The translations under genes were made by a program, and so were the position numbers. The notes beneath the pieces are model-generated. The model was not told the origin of the DNA, ran no database searches, and worked only from the letters and a program-made list of their open reading frames with translations. From NCBI GenBank assembly GCA_016650355.1, contig JAENVX010000139.1, positions 1-14,615 on the forward strand: a stretch of DNA of 14,615 bases, written 5' to 3'. Positions 1-7,317 of this stretch are shown one piece after another. Source of the DNA: Bacteroidia bacterium (lineage in GTDB: Bacteria; Bacteroidota; Bacteroidia; Cytophagales; Cyclobacteriaceae). Within the stretch, counting starts at the first letter, position 1. Every line of letters begins with the position of its first letter.

Positions 1-1
1 C

Positions 2-1141
2 ACGCTTATCGAAAATCAGAAGGCGCTTGAACAGCTAGCTACTGAGCTGGAAAAGAGTAAAAATCGATTTTCTATGGCCGTAGATGGAACGAAGGCGGGA
101 ATTTATGAGTGGAATATTTTAACGAATCAACTATACGTGAGTGCACGATTTAAATTTCTTCTTGGAATGGATACAATGGATGATTCAACACTGAATATTG
201 AGACATTCCGATTTCTTATTCATCCTGAGGATAGAAATATGGCAATCTCATTGGTAAATACAGCGGTAGAATTAGATACTACCTATCAACATGAGATTAG
301 GCTACTTCAAAACACGGGTAGCTATCGATGGTTCCTCGACTCTGGCATAGTGAGTTTGAAGGGATCAGCCCCCCAACTGGCTGTTGGTTCTATTATTGAT
401 ATTCACGACCGAAAATCTGCTGAGCAACAACTCAAGGACAAAAATGTTGAGCTTGAAAAAGCCAATAGAGAACTCGACAGATTTGTTTATAGTGCATCAC
501 ACGATATGCGAGCACCCTTAACTACCTTATTAGGTCTAATTCATCTAGCGCAAATAACCTATATACCAGGAGAGTTGGATACGTATCACACGATGATGAT
601 CGACCGTATTCATGCAATGGATAGGTTCATAAAGGAAGTAACTGACTACTCGCGCAATTCAAGGCTGGAGGTAAAAACCGAGCGAATAAATTTACGGACG
701 ACCACGGACGAAGTAATTAGTGCACTTTCTTTTTTGGCAAATGAGGCTGGAGTTGAAATCAAAATTGAAATTGATATAAGCCTGGAATTGAACAGTGACA
801 AGTCACGACTCAAAGTCATTCTCAATAACTTAATCGCAAATGCAATAAAATATACTGATAGTAGCAAGCCAAGACGATTCCTTAAGATTCAAGCTAAGCC
901 GCAAGAGCCATACTGTATATTGAGAATTGTGGACAATGGTATTGGTATTCAAGATCAGTACAAGGATAAAATATTTGACATGTTTTTCAGGGCAACAGAA
1001 AAATCTGATGGTTCAGGACTTGGTCTATATATCGCCAAGGAAACAATTCAGCGATTGCAAGGTAAAATTACCTGTCAATCAGAAGAGGGCATCGGAAGTA
1101 CTTTTGAAATACTCTTGCCAATTGATTCAACAAAAAACTGA
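2..1141 (+). CDS. PAS-domain sensor histidine kinase, 5'-truncated by window edge
   Basis: C-terminal part of a two-component sensor kinase that would autophosphorylate on His and pass the phosphate to a response regulator. The frame is open to the first bases, so the true start lies upstream. The residues before the first in-frame ATG (position 74) are an acidic/basic coiled-coil-like stretch leading into a PAS domain. Numbering from that Met: PAS/PAC about 1-115 (HPEDR at 50-54), linker coiled coil 115-136, DHp helix with H143 in SASHDMRAPL, and a HATPase_c domain with N-box NNLIANAIKY (251-260), G1 DNGIG (288-292), F-box near 301-307, GSGLGL (313-318) and a closing GIGSTFEILLP. All catalytic boxes are intact. 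There is no receiver domain after the ATPase, so it is not a C-terminal hybrid kinase. No response regulator lies downstream, so the partner is unknown. Converges with the gene at 1171. Confidence 0.93.
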   Translation, partial: TLIENQKALEQLATELEKSKNRFSMAVDGTKAGIYEWNILTNQLYVSARFKFLLGMDTMDDSTLNIETFRFLIHPEDRNMAISLVNTAVELDTTYQHEIRLLQNTGSYRWFLDSGIVSLKGSAPQLAVGSIIDIHDRKSAEQQLKDKNVELEKANRELDRFVYSASHDMRAPLTTLLGLIHLAQITYIPGELDTYHTMMIDRIHAMDRFIKEVTDYSRNSRLEVKTERINLRTTTDEVISALSFLANEAGVEIKIEIDISLELNSDKSRLKVILNNLIANAIKYTDSSKPRRFLKIQAKPQEPYCILRIVDNGIGIQDQYKDKIFDMFFRATEKSDGSGLGLYIAKETIQRLQGKITCQSEEGIGSTFEILLPIDSTKN

Positions 1142-1170
1142 CATTAGGAAATAAGTATCAATACTGAGTC

Positions 1171-2475
1171 TTACTTCAATTTTTGAAAAATTTCTAATAC
1201 TTCTTCGAGGTAACTAATTTCATGAGCAGCATTCACGCAAAGTCTAAGGCGGGACTGCGATTTGGGAACCGCTGGAAAGACAATGGGCGTGGCCAAAATC
1301 TGTCGATCAAACAATTTACGAGCAAAACTAAGGGTGGCTTCATTTGCCCCAAGTATAATCGGTATAATAGGGGTGGAACTAAATCCAATATCGTAACCCA
1401 ACTTTTTTAATTCTTTTGAAAAAAAACGTGTATTGGACCACAGCTTTTTGATACGCTGAGGTTCGGATTCAAATATCTTAAGGGTAGCAAGTGCCGCGGC
1501 TGTTGCTGGTGGCGTCAGGGCTGCTGAGAATATATATGGAGGAGAACCATGCTGCAAAAGAATAATTATTTCCTTTGAGCTTGCTACAAAACCTCCGCTG
1601 GCAGGCACGGCCTTTGACAACGACCCTGTAAAAATATCAATTTCAGAAGGAGGAATATCATAGTGAGAGTCGACACCGTGTCCCATTGCACCGAGCACCC
1701 CAAGTGAATGAGCTTCGTCAACCATCAAATATGCATTATACTTTTTTTTCAGCTCAACAAATTCTTTTAATGGACAAATGTCCCCATCCATAGAATACAC
1801 TCCTTCAACAATTATCAACACTTTTTTAGCTGAAGTTTATAGCTTAAGGAGGCTCTCCAATGATCTAGGATTATTATGTTCAAACCTCCGATGTGGAACA
1901 CCAGCTAATTTGCAAGCATCAATGGTACTCTGATGGATTCTACTATCGACTAAGGCCAGATCCTTTGTATCCAACAAGGAAGATAGTACTGCAAGATTTG
2001 CATTGTAACCCGAAGAAAAAGTTAAAGCAGCATCAGTGCCTTTAAACTGTGCCAACTTGAGTTCTAACTCTATATGAAGCACGTTGGTCCCAGTCAATAG
2101 TCGCACGCCTCCTGAACTTGTACCAAACTTATTAATCGCATCGATTGCAGCCTTATCGATCTTCGGATGTCCAATTAGACCGAGATAATCATAGCTAGAA
2201 AGCACCTTATATTCCTTACCACCAATATTTGCGATCGGACCAGATTTGGAGTTAAGCGCTTGGTGGAATGTATAGTATCCGTTAGACTTAGTCCAATCAA
2301 CTAAGTCTAATTTGGCTTTTTGCCGAGTACCAATCAATTTACCTGATATAGGTTGTTGGTTATGGTCGGTCAAAAAATCATCGAGCGGCAAGTCATTTCT
2401 AGTTTCTGCTGATCCCTTTATTGATCCAGATTTAAGACCACTTTTCGGCCTTCTATTAACCCCCATTCGCTTCAT
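1171..2475 (-). pseudogene. PLP-dependent alpha-oxoamine synthase-like enzyme, interrupted by in-frame TAA
   Basis: Fold-type I PLP enzyme of the AONS/KBL/serine palmitoyltransferase-like group, which condenses an amino acid with an acyl thioester. One reading frame runs 2475 to 1171 and is broken only by a TAA at 1837-1839. Fragments 1840-2475 and 1171-1836 lie in the same frame and together give a near-normal 433 residues with a short N-terminal extension. Upstream fragment: SSYDYLGLIGHP, GTSSGGVRLLTG and the IHQS segment around the PLP-stacking His. Downstream fragment: VEGVYSMDGD, VDEAHSLGVLG and SLSKAVPASGG, whose Lys (codon 1612-1614) is the expected Schiff-base residue. The SLSK..SGG and IVFPAVP style resembles the branch often found near acyl-carrier or polyketide genes, so the exact substrate is open. 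The first ATG is at 2473-2475; a TTG at 2488-2490 is an alternative. The upstream fragment lacks the Lys, so neither half should be active alone. A sequencing error is also possible. Confidence 0.85.
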
Positions 2476-2785
2476 GATTTTCTTGCACAATAGTATCCTA
2501 TATAAATCAATTCTGCTAGCGAAGTAAGGTATTTAGCTCTAGTGAAACCTATTTTTATACAATGTTGAGCAGTTAAATTTCAGTATGCATATGTCGCGAC
2601 TCAATCGTATTTTTTTTGCGCTATTAAAATTAAAGGCAGGTTATCAGTTTTGCCAATATTTGGCGACCGTATTTTATGTTCATTATCAACACTATATTTT
2701 GTCATTCGATAATCAATAAACTTAATGTTTACTTGTGCGCGAATGTAGTATTTCTTAATATTGACCGACCGTTCAGTCAAAAAAA
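2476..2785. other. Intergenic region between divergent genes, with small palindromes
   Basis: About 310 bases of AT-rich DNA between the PLP-enzyme gene (minus) and the tetR operon (plus), so it should hold both promoters. I see a 13-bp palindrome GCCAATATTTGGC (2652-2664), a short inverted repeat TAAAC/GTTTA (2717-2721 and 2727-2731) and the strong 20-bp palindrome listed separately at 2761-2780. No perfect TAnnTTTG element was found on either strand; TATATTTTG at 2693-2701 is one base too long in its spacer. No convincing gene was seen: the minus-strand frame at 2601-2807 resembles no family I know and covers the operator. Confidence 0.6.
2761..2780. promoter_or_regulatory. Probable TetR operator (20-bp imperfect palindrome)
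   Basis: TTGACCGACCGTTCAGTCAA matches its own reverse complement at 16 of 20 positions, with perfect TTGAC/GTCAA ends. The GACCGACCG/GTC pattern resembles many TetR-family operators. It ends five bases before the tetR ATG (2786), so bound repressor would cover the transcription start or the start-codon region. Autorepression of the whole downstream operon is the simplest inference. Confidence 0.7.
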
Positions 2786-3370
2786 ATGAGTCCTCGAAGT
2801 GCCGCAAAAAATGAGGAGATAAGGCGGGAGACTATCCGAAAAATAATGGATTCGGCTTTTTTGCTCATCTCAAAACAAGGATACGAGTCTACTAGTATAG
2901 CCCAAATTGCCAAAGAGGCTGATATCTCAAAGGGATTGTTGTATAATTATTTCAAAAGTAAAGAGGACCTTCTTGAAAATCTTATTAAAGCCGCGTTGGT
3001 GCAAGGGGATCAGATCATGTCTTCGATTCTCACAGAAGATCCTGCAACGACCTTGGAAAATCTCTTCAGATGGTTTTTCAAAGAGCTGCGTGAAAGACCT
3101 GACTATTGGCGGATGATCAATGAACTCGCATTCAAAGCAGATAAATTCAAATTTGTTCAAGACATAGCAGTTGAAAAGTGGACAGGCTACACGAACTTAT
3201 TGCAGAAACTATTTGAGCAGATGGGTTTTGAGAATTCTGCAGAAGAAGCGATGATAGCAGCTGCTCTATTTGATGGTATAGGAATACAGTCTGTTGTATT
3301 AAAAAAAGATTACCCCCTTAGCGAATTAGAAAGAATATTGATTGATAAATATTGCAAAAGAAAAAAATAA
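2786..3370 (+). CDS. TetR/AcrR-family transcriptional regulator
   Basis: A 194-residue dimeric one-component repressor, the usual size for the family. The N-terminal DNA-binding domain is clear: helix 1 around residues 13-30 (IRKIMDSAFLLISKQG), then the helix-turn-helix TSIAQIAKEADISKGLLYNYF (about 36-56) followed by KSKEDLLENLI. The remaining ~125 residues are the variable ligand-binding and dimerisation domain, so the inducer cannot be read from sequence. The ATG at 2786 follows A-rich DNA and the palindrome at 2761-2780, with no Shine-Dalgarno. It is the first gene of a tightly packed operon of envelope-transport genes, and the next gene overlaps or abuts its stop. It most likely represses its own operon in response to a lipid-like or toxic ligand. 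That role is inferred; the family assignment is firm. Confidence 0.93.
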   Translation: MSPRSAAKNEEIRRETIRKIMDSAFLLISKQGYESTSIAQIAKEADISKGLLYNYFKSKEDLLENLIKAALVQGDQIMSSILTEDPATTLENLFRWFFKELRERPDYWRMINELAFKADKFKFVQDIAVEKWTGYTNLLQKLFEQMGFENSAEEAMIAAALFDGIGIQSVVLKKDYPLSELERILIDKYCKRKK

Positions 3371-4113
3371 TCATGAGTAATTTATTAGTTACGTTTTTTG
3401 TTAGCGTATCTCTTTTGAGTCAGGCGCAAACTGCCAAAGAGATAATGAAGAAAATGGATGATAAAATGCAGGGTAATTCCAACCGTTCGGTCATGAAGAT
3501 GACCATCGAACGACCTGATTGGAAACGTGAAGTTACTATGCAGGCGTGGGCACTGGGAAGATCCTACAGCATGATACTAATCACGGCTCCTGCACGAGAT
3601 AAGGGGCAAGCCTTCCTAAAGCGAACCAACGAAATGTGGAATTGGCAACCATCAATTGATAGGGTTGTAAAACTTCCTCCTTCCATGATGTTGCAATCCT
3701 GGATGGGATCGGACTTTACTAATGATGACCTGGTCAAAGAATCTTCGGTCGTTGAAGATTATAGTCATACGCTAAAGAATGACACCTTAATTGATGGTAG
3801 AATGGCCTATCAAATTGAGCTCATACCTAAGCCGGATGCACCTGTAGTATGGGGTAAAGTGCTATCCTTTATAGATAAAAAAGAATTTAATCAGCTACTC
3901 GTTCGATATTACGATGAGGAGGGTGAATTGGTAAATACGATGGTATTATCCGACATAAAGTCAATAGGAGGGCGCATTCTGCCATGCAGGCTTGAAATGA
4001 TACCCGCAGAAAATGCAAAACAAAAAACGATTATTGAATACCTTGAACTTGAATTTGAATTGAACCTAAAGGAGGATTTCTTTTCCATGCAGAACATGAA
4101 AAGAGTTCGTTAA
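3352..4113 (+). CDS. LolA-like periplasmic protein (outer membrane lipoprotein-sorting family)
   Basis: Secreted protein of the outer membrane lipoprotein-sorting (COG2834, LolA-fold) type, thought to carry lipidated or hydrophobic cargo across the periplasm. From the TTG at 3352 it has a classic signal peptide: a KKK n-region, hydrophobic LLVTFFVSVSLL, and cleavage after SQA (residue 25). The ATG at 3373, two bases after the tetR stop, is the alternative start but gives an n-region without positive charge, so I prefer TTG with moderate certainty. The mature part shows family-like segments: TIERPDWKREVTMQAW, ITAPARDKGQAFLKR, NWQPSIDRVVKLPPSMM and SWMGSDFTNDDLV. The TTG start overlaps tetR by 19 bases, which suggests coupling. 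Two permeases, an ATPase and a beta-barrel follow, so it is a good candidate for the soluble shuttle of that transporter rather than the housekeeping LolA. Confidence 0.87.
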   Translation: MQKKKIIMSNLLVTFFVSVSLLSQAQTAKEIMKKMDDKMQGNSNRSVMKMTIERPDWKREVTMQAWALGRSYSMILITAPARDKGQAFLKRTNEMWNWQPSIDRVVKLPPSMMLQSWMGSDFTNDDLVKESSVVEDYSHTLKNDTLIDGRMAYQIELIPKPDAPVVWGKVLSFIDKKEFNQLLVRYYDEEGELVNTMVLSDIKSIGGRILPCRLEMIPAENAKQKTIIEYLELEFELNLKEDFFSMQNMKRVR

Positions 4114-4165
4114 AAAAATTAATTGTAGATCGCTGGTTCGTTCCTATTTGTAATCTTAATAGTCT

Positions 4166-5383
4166 ATGTATCTAACTCTTGCCTGGCGCAATATTTGGAG
4201 AAATAAAAGACGGTCACTCATCACGGTCTTCTCAATAACTTTTGCCGTTTTACTGGCTTGCTTTATGCGATCCATGCAGTTAGGTGCCTATGCAAGAATG
4301 ATTGATAATTCAGTTCGTTTTTACACCGGTTATATTCAAATTCATAAAAGTGGTTATTGGACGGACAAAGTAATCGACAACAGTTTCAATTATGATTTGA
4401 CACTTCAAAACAAAGTGAAGGCTATCGAGGGAGTAATTTTAGATGTACCCAGATTGGAATCTTTTACGCTCACGTCATTTCGCAATCAAATAAAAGGAGC
4501 ATTTGTTATGGGTGTGGACCCGCAGCGTGAAAATGAACTTACAAATGTGAAGGATAAAATAGTAGAGGGTGGATATCTCAATCAAGATGATGACGGCATT
4601 GCGTTGGCGGAAGGTTTAGCAGAGTATCTTAAAATAAAAGTAGGGGATACGTTGACTCTACTAAGTCAGGGTTATCATGGCGCAAATGCTGCAGGCCTTT
4701 TCCCTGTTCGATGCATCATCAAATTCTCGCTACCTCAACAAAACAATTCAGTGATTTACATGGCATTGCCAAGCGCTCAGTGGTTTTATGCTGCACCTGA
4801 TTTAATTACTAGTGTTTCCTTATTAATTGACACTCCAGATAATACCGATCGAATTGTTGCGGAGCTAAAAAGCCATGTTAATTTAGATGAGCTGGAGGTC
4901 ATGGGGTGGCATGACCTTGTTCCTGATTTACTACAAAGTATTGAACTGGACAACATTAGTGGTAAAGTGATGCTATGGATACTTTACCTGGTAATTGGGT
5001 TTGGCATGTTTGGCACTTATCTGATGATGACAGCCGAACGGCAGTATGAGTTCGGAGTAATGTTAGCAATTGGCATGCGAAGAATGCGCCTCCAGGCATT
5101 GATTGTTTTAGAGATATCAATTATGACTATACTGGGTGTTGCCCAGGGTATTGCATTAAGCCTTCCATTACTGACGTATTTTCATTACCATCCGATCGTA
5201 TACGGCAAGGAAGCAGCAAAAGCAATTGAAAGTTTTGGAGTTGAAGCCATATATCCATTTTCTCTTGATCTTGTGATTTTCACCAATCAGGCCTATGCCA
5301 TTTTTATTATGGCAATAATTCTTTCGGCCTACCCTGTTTGGTCAATTTATAGAATGAAAGTTGTCGAATCCATGAGAGCATAA
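4166..5383 (+). CDS. FtsX/LolC-E-type ABC transporter permease (first of pair)
   Basis: Inner-membrane permease of 405 residues with the MacB/LolCE-type plan: a short cytoplasmic start (LAWRNIWRNKRRS), TM1 about 17-37, a large periplasmic domain to about 265, then TM2 (268-289), a coupling helix with EFGVMLAIGMRR (about 296-306), TM3 (310-337) and TM4 (370-390). FtsX-type permeases do not move solutes through a channel; they use ATP to drive periplasmic conformational work such as lipoprotein extraction. The next gene encodes a paralogue with the same N-terminal signature, so the two probably form a heterodimer like LolC/LolE, energised by the ATPase at 6630. Its C-terminus (YPVWSIYRMKVVESMRA) departs from the usual NPAEAI ending. 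It starts 52 bases after the LolA-like gene and lies 12 bases before the second permease. Confidence 0.9.
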   Translation: MYLTLAWRNIWRNKRRSLITVFSITFAVLLACFMRSMQLGAYARMIDNSVRFYTGYIQIHKSGYWTDKVIDNSFNYDLTLQNKVKAIEGVILDVPRLESFTLTSFRNQIKGAFVMGVDPQRENELTNVKDKIVEGGYLNQDDDGIALAEGLAEYLKIKVGDTLTLLSQGYHGANAAGLFPVRCIIKFSLPQQNNSVIYMALPSAQWFYAAPDLITSVSLLIDTPDNTDRIVAELKSHVNLDELEVMGWHDLVPDLLQSIELDNISGKVMLWILYLVIGFGMFGTYLMMTAERQYEFGVMLAIGMRRMRLQALIVLEISIMTILGVAQGIALSLPLLTYFHYHPIVYGKEAAKAIESFGVEAIYPFSLDLVIFTNQAYAIFIMAIILSAYPVWSIYRMKVVESMRA

Positions 5384-5395
5384 ATTGTTAAACTT

Positions 5396-6610
5396 ATGTT
5401 AATGCGAATTGCATGGCGCAATGTTTGGCGCAATAAAGGCAGGAGCGGAGTGGTTATCGGTGCTATGATCGTTGGTATTTGGGCGCTCGCATTTGGCGGT
5501 GGTTTTATGAGAAGCTTCTTATTAAGTTACATTCAATCTTCCATCCGATTTGAAACTTCGAATGGTCAAATTCACCATCCGGAGTTTACAATTGACCAGG
5601 ATATAAAGTTTACTATCAATGACCAAGAATCAATTCTCGCTCATTTAAGGAATCAAAAGTCGATTGAAAATATATGTTCGCGAAGTATCGTGAATGGAAT
5701 GATTGCATCCTCGCGCCAGGCAACGGGTGTTAGAATAGTAGGAATTGATCCTATAGAAGAATCACATGTCACTCAGCTTGATTCCTTGGTGTTTGATGGT
5801 GAATATTTCAGTAGCAACACCAGCAACACTTTGCTGATTGGTGAGAGGCTCGCAGAAAAACTTAAAGTAAAAGTTAAATCAAAAGTAGTGCTTACTTTCC
5901 AGGATGTGAATGGTAACATCACAGCCGGACGATTTCGTGTTGCTGGCATTTTGCATGCTGCTTCTATCGTTATTAATGAGTCTTCTGCTTATGTTAGAAA
6001 AGAAGACATTAATCGGTTGCTCGGCATAGAAGGATACGTTCATGAAATTGCGTATACCACCGTAGAAGGCACAGATGATCAGGCTTTGGCTGATCAATTG
6101 AAAAATGATTTTCCATCTGAAAAGACAGAATCATGGGAAGAACTATCGCCTGCACTTGTCTTCATGCAGCAGATGATGGGTGCTACCTTGAAAATATTGA
6201 TCGTCATCATTATGACCGCACTTGCTTTCGGAATTGTGAATACAATGCTCATGGCAGTCCTTGAGCGTATTCGTGAGCTGGGTGTATTGATGGCACTCGG
6301 AATGAGGCGAACCCGCGTTTTTCTTATGATCATGATTGAAACATTACTCCTTTCAGTTGCGGGTGGACCACTTGGATTGGCGGCAGGCTATATCACCATC
6401 TTTTACTTGGGTAAAAGAGGTATTGATCTTACGGAATATTCTGCAGGTTTGGAAGCTATTGGATATGAAAGCATACTTTATCCAAGCTTAAACCTGAATG
6501 ATTATATACAAATTGGAATTGGGGTTGTCCTTACGGCTATGCTGGCATCACTATACCCGGCATGGAAGGCAACACGATACAACCCAGCAGAAGCAATCCA
6601 TAGTTTATAA
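5396..6610 (+). CDS. FtsX/LolC-E-type ABC transporter permease (second of pair)
   Basis: Second permease (404 residues), related to its upstream neighbour: both begin with AWRN(I/V)WRNK(R/G)RS. TM1 is about 18-40, the periplasmic domain about 41-262, then TM2 (264-289), the coupling segment ERIRELGVLMALGMRR (290-305), TM3 (308-337) and TM4 (368-390). It ends in YPAWKATRYNPAEAI, the canonical MacB/LolE tail. ATG 5396 (MLMRIAW) was chosen; ATG 5402 (MRIAW) is equally plausible. The two permeases are alike in plan but differ clearly in periplasmic sequence, which fits a heterodimer with divided roles as in LolC (binds the carrier) and LolE (binds the lipoprotein). Which is which cannot be told here. 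The ATPase starts 19 bases downstream. Confidence 0.9.
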   Translation: MLMRIAWRNVWRNKGRSGVVIGAMIVGIWALAFGGGFMRSFLLSYIQSSIRFETSNGQIHHPEFTIDQDIKFTINDQESILAHLRNQKSIENICSRSIVNGMIASSRQATGVRIVGIDPIEESHVTQLDSLVFDGEYFSSNTSNTLLIGERLAEKLKVKVKSKVVLTFQDVNGNITAGRFRVAGILHAASIVINESSAYVRKEDINRLLGIEGYVHEIAYTTVEGTDDQALADQLKNDFPSEKTESWEELSPALVFMQQMMGATLKILIVIIMTALAFGIVNTMLMAVLERIRELGVLMALGMRRTRVFLMIMIETLLLSVAGGPLGLAAGYITIFYLGKRGIDLTEYSAGLEAIGYESILYPSLNLNDYIQIGIGVVLTAMLASLYPAWKATRYNPAEAIHSL

Positions 6611-6629
6611 ATTAATTCAGAAAAAATGT

Positions 6630-7316
6630 ATGGCAACACTTATCAAGGCAACTCAAGTTTCAAAAATATATCATAAAACGGTTGTACCAGTTCACGCGTT
6701 GAATAAGGTAGACCTGTCTATTGAAGAGGGAGAATTTACAGCTATTGTAGGACCTTCAGGGTGTGGAAAAACAACTTTGCTTAATATTTTAGGTGGTCTT
6801 GATCATCCTACTTCTGGAAAAGTTGAAATTACTGGAATTGATATAACAAACATGAAAGACAGTGATCTTATTGATTTCCGGCTTCAGAATATTGGCTTTG
6901 TTTTTCAAGCTTACAATCTCATTCCGGTTCTTACAGCAGTTGAGAATGTCGAGTTCATCATGTTGCTCCAAAGGAAAGATAAAAAGGAAAGGATAGCCAG
7001 GGCATATGAACTGTTAGAGAAAATGTCAATGCTTGATAAAGCTGACAATCGCCCTGGCGAACTTTCAGGCGGTCAACAGCAGCGGGTTGCTGTTGCGCGT
7101 GCGTTGGCTTCAAAGCCTCGTTTTATATTAGCGGACGAACCCACAGCAAATCTTGATTCAGCATCCACAGCAAATCTCTTAGACCTTATGGCACAAATAA
7201 ATAAGGAACAGAAAGCTACTTTCGTTTTTTCCACGCACGATCAACGCGTAATGGATAAAGCAAAACGGCTGGTAACCTTGCTCGATGGATCTATCGTTTC
7301 GGACATCACCAGGTAA
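6630..7316 (+). CDS. LolD/MacB-type ABC transporter ATP-binding protein
   Basis: A 228-residue cytoplasmic ATPase of the LolD/MacB/FtsE group. The motifs are complete: Walker A GPSGCGKTT (41-49), Q-loop Q93 in FVFQAYNLIP, signature LSGGQ (145-149), Walker B ILADE with catalytic E170, D-loop NLDSAS, and H-loop H203. The start at ATG 6630 (MATLIKATQV) is chosen because it gives the normal family N-terminus. The frame stays open further back to 6498, but that extension lies inside the permease gene and has no domain. It follows the two permeases by 19 bases and precedes the barrel gene by one base, so it should energise that permease pair. Nothing suggests degeneration. Confidence 0.95.
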   Translation: MATLIKATQVSKIYHKTVVPVHALNKVDLSIEEGEFTAIVGPSGCGKTTLLNILGGLDHPTSGKVEITGIDITNMKDSDLIDFRLQNIGFVFQAYNLIPVLTAVENVEFIMLLQRKDKKERIARAYELLEKMSMLDKADNRPGELSGGQQQRVAVARALASKPRFILADEPTANLDSASTANLLDLMAQINKEQKATFVFSTHDQRVMDKAKRLVTLLDGSIVSDITR

Positions 7317-7317
7317 T

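Noticed and set aside
1837..1839. Recoding of the internal TAA as a sense codon or programmed readthrough
   Set aside because: Neighbouring genes use TAA, TAG and TGA as ordinary stops, TAA is not a selenocysteine or pyrrolysine codon, and no readthrough context is evident. A mutation or sequence error is simpler.
2601..2807. Minus-strand reading frame of 68 residues overlapping the tetR start
   Set aside because: Low-complexity AT-rich sequence with no recognisable domain. It covers the operator and the start of a clear gene on the other strand.
6498..6629. N-terminal extension of the ATPase
   Set aside because: It lies inside the permease coding sequence in another frame and matches no domain. 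ATG 6630 gives the standard family N-terminus.
7285..7317. Earlier start of the barrel gene within the ATPase gene
   Set aside because: The extension puts polar residues ahead of the signal peptide. ATG 7318 gives a clean signal peptide one base after the ATPase stop.
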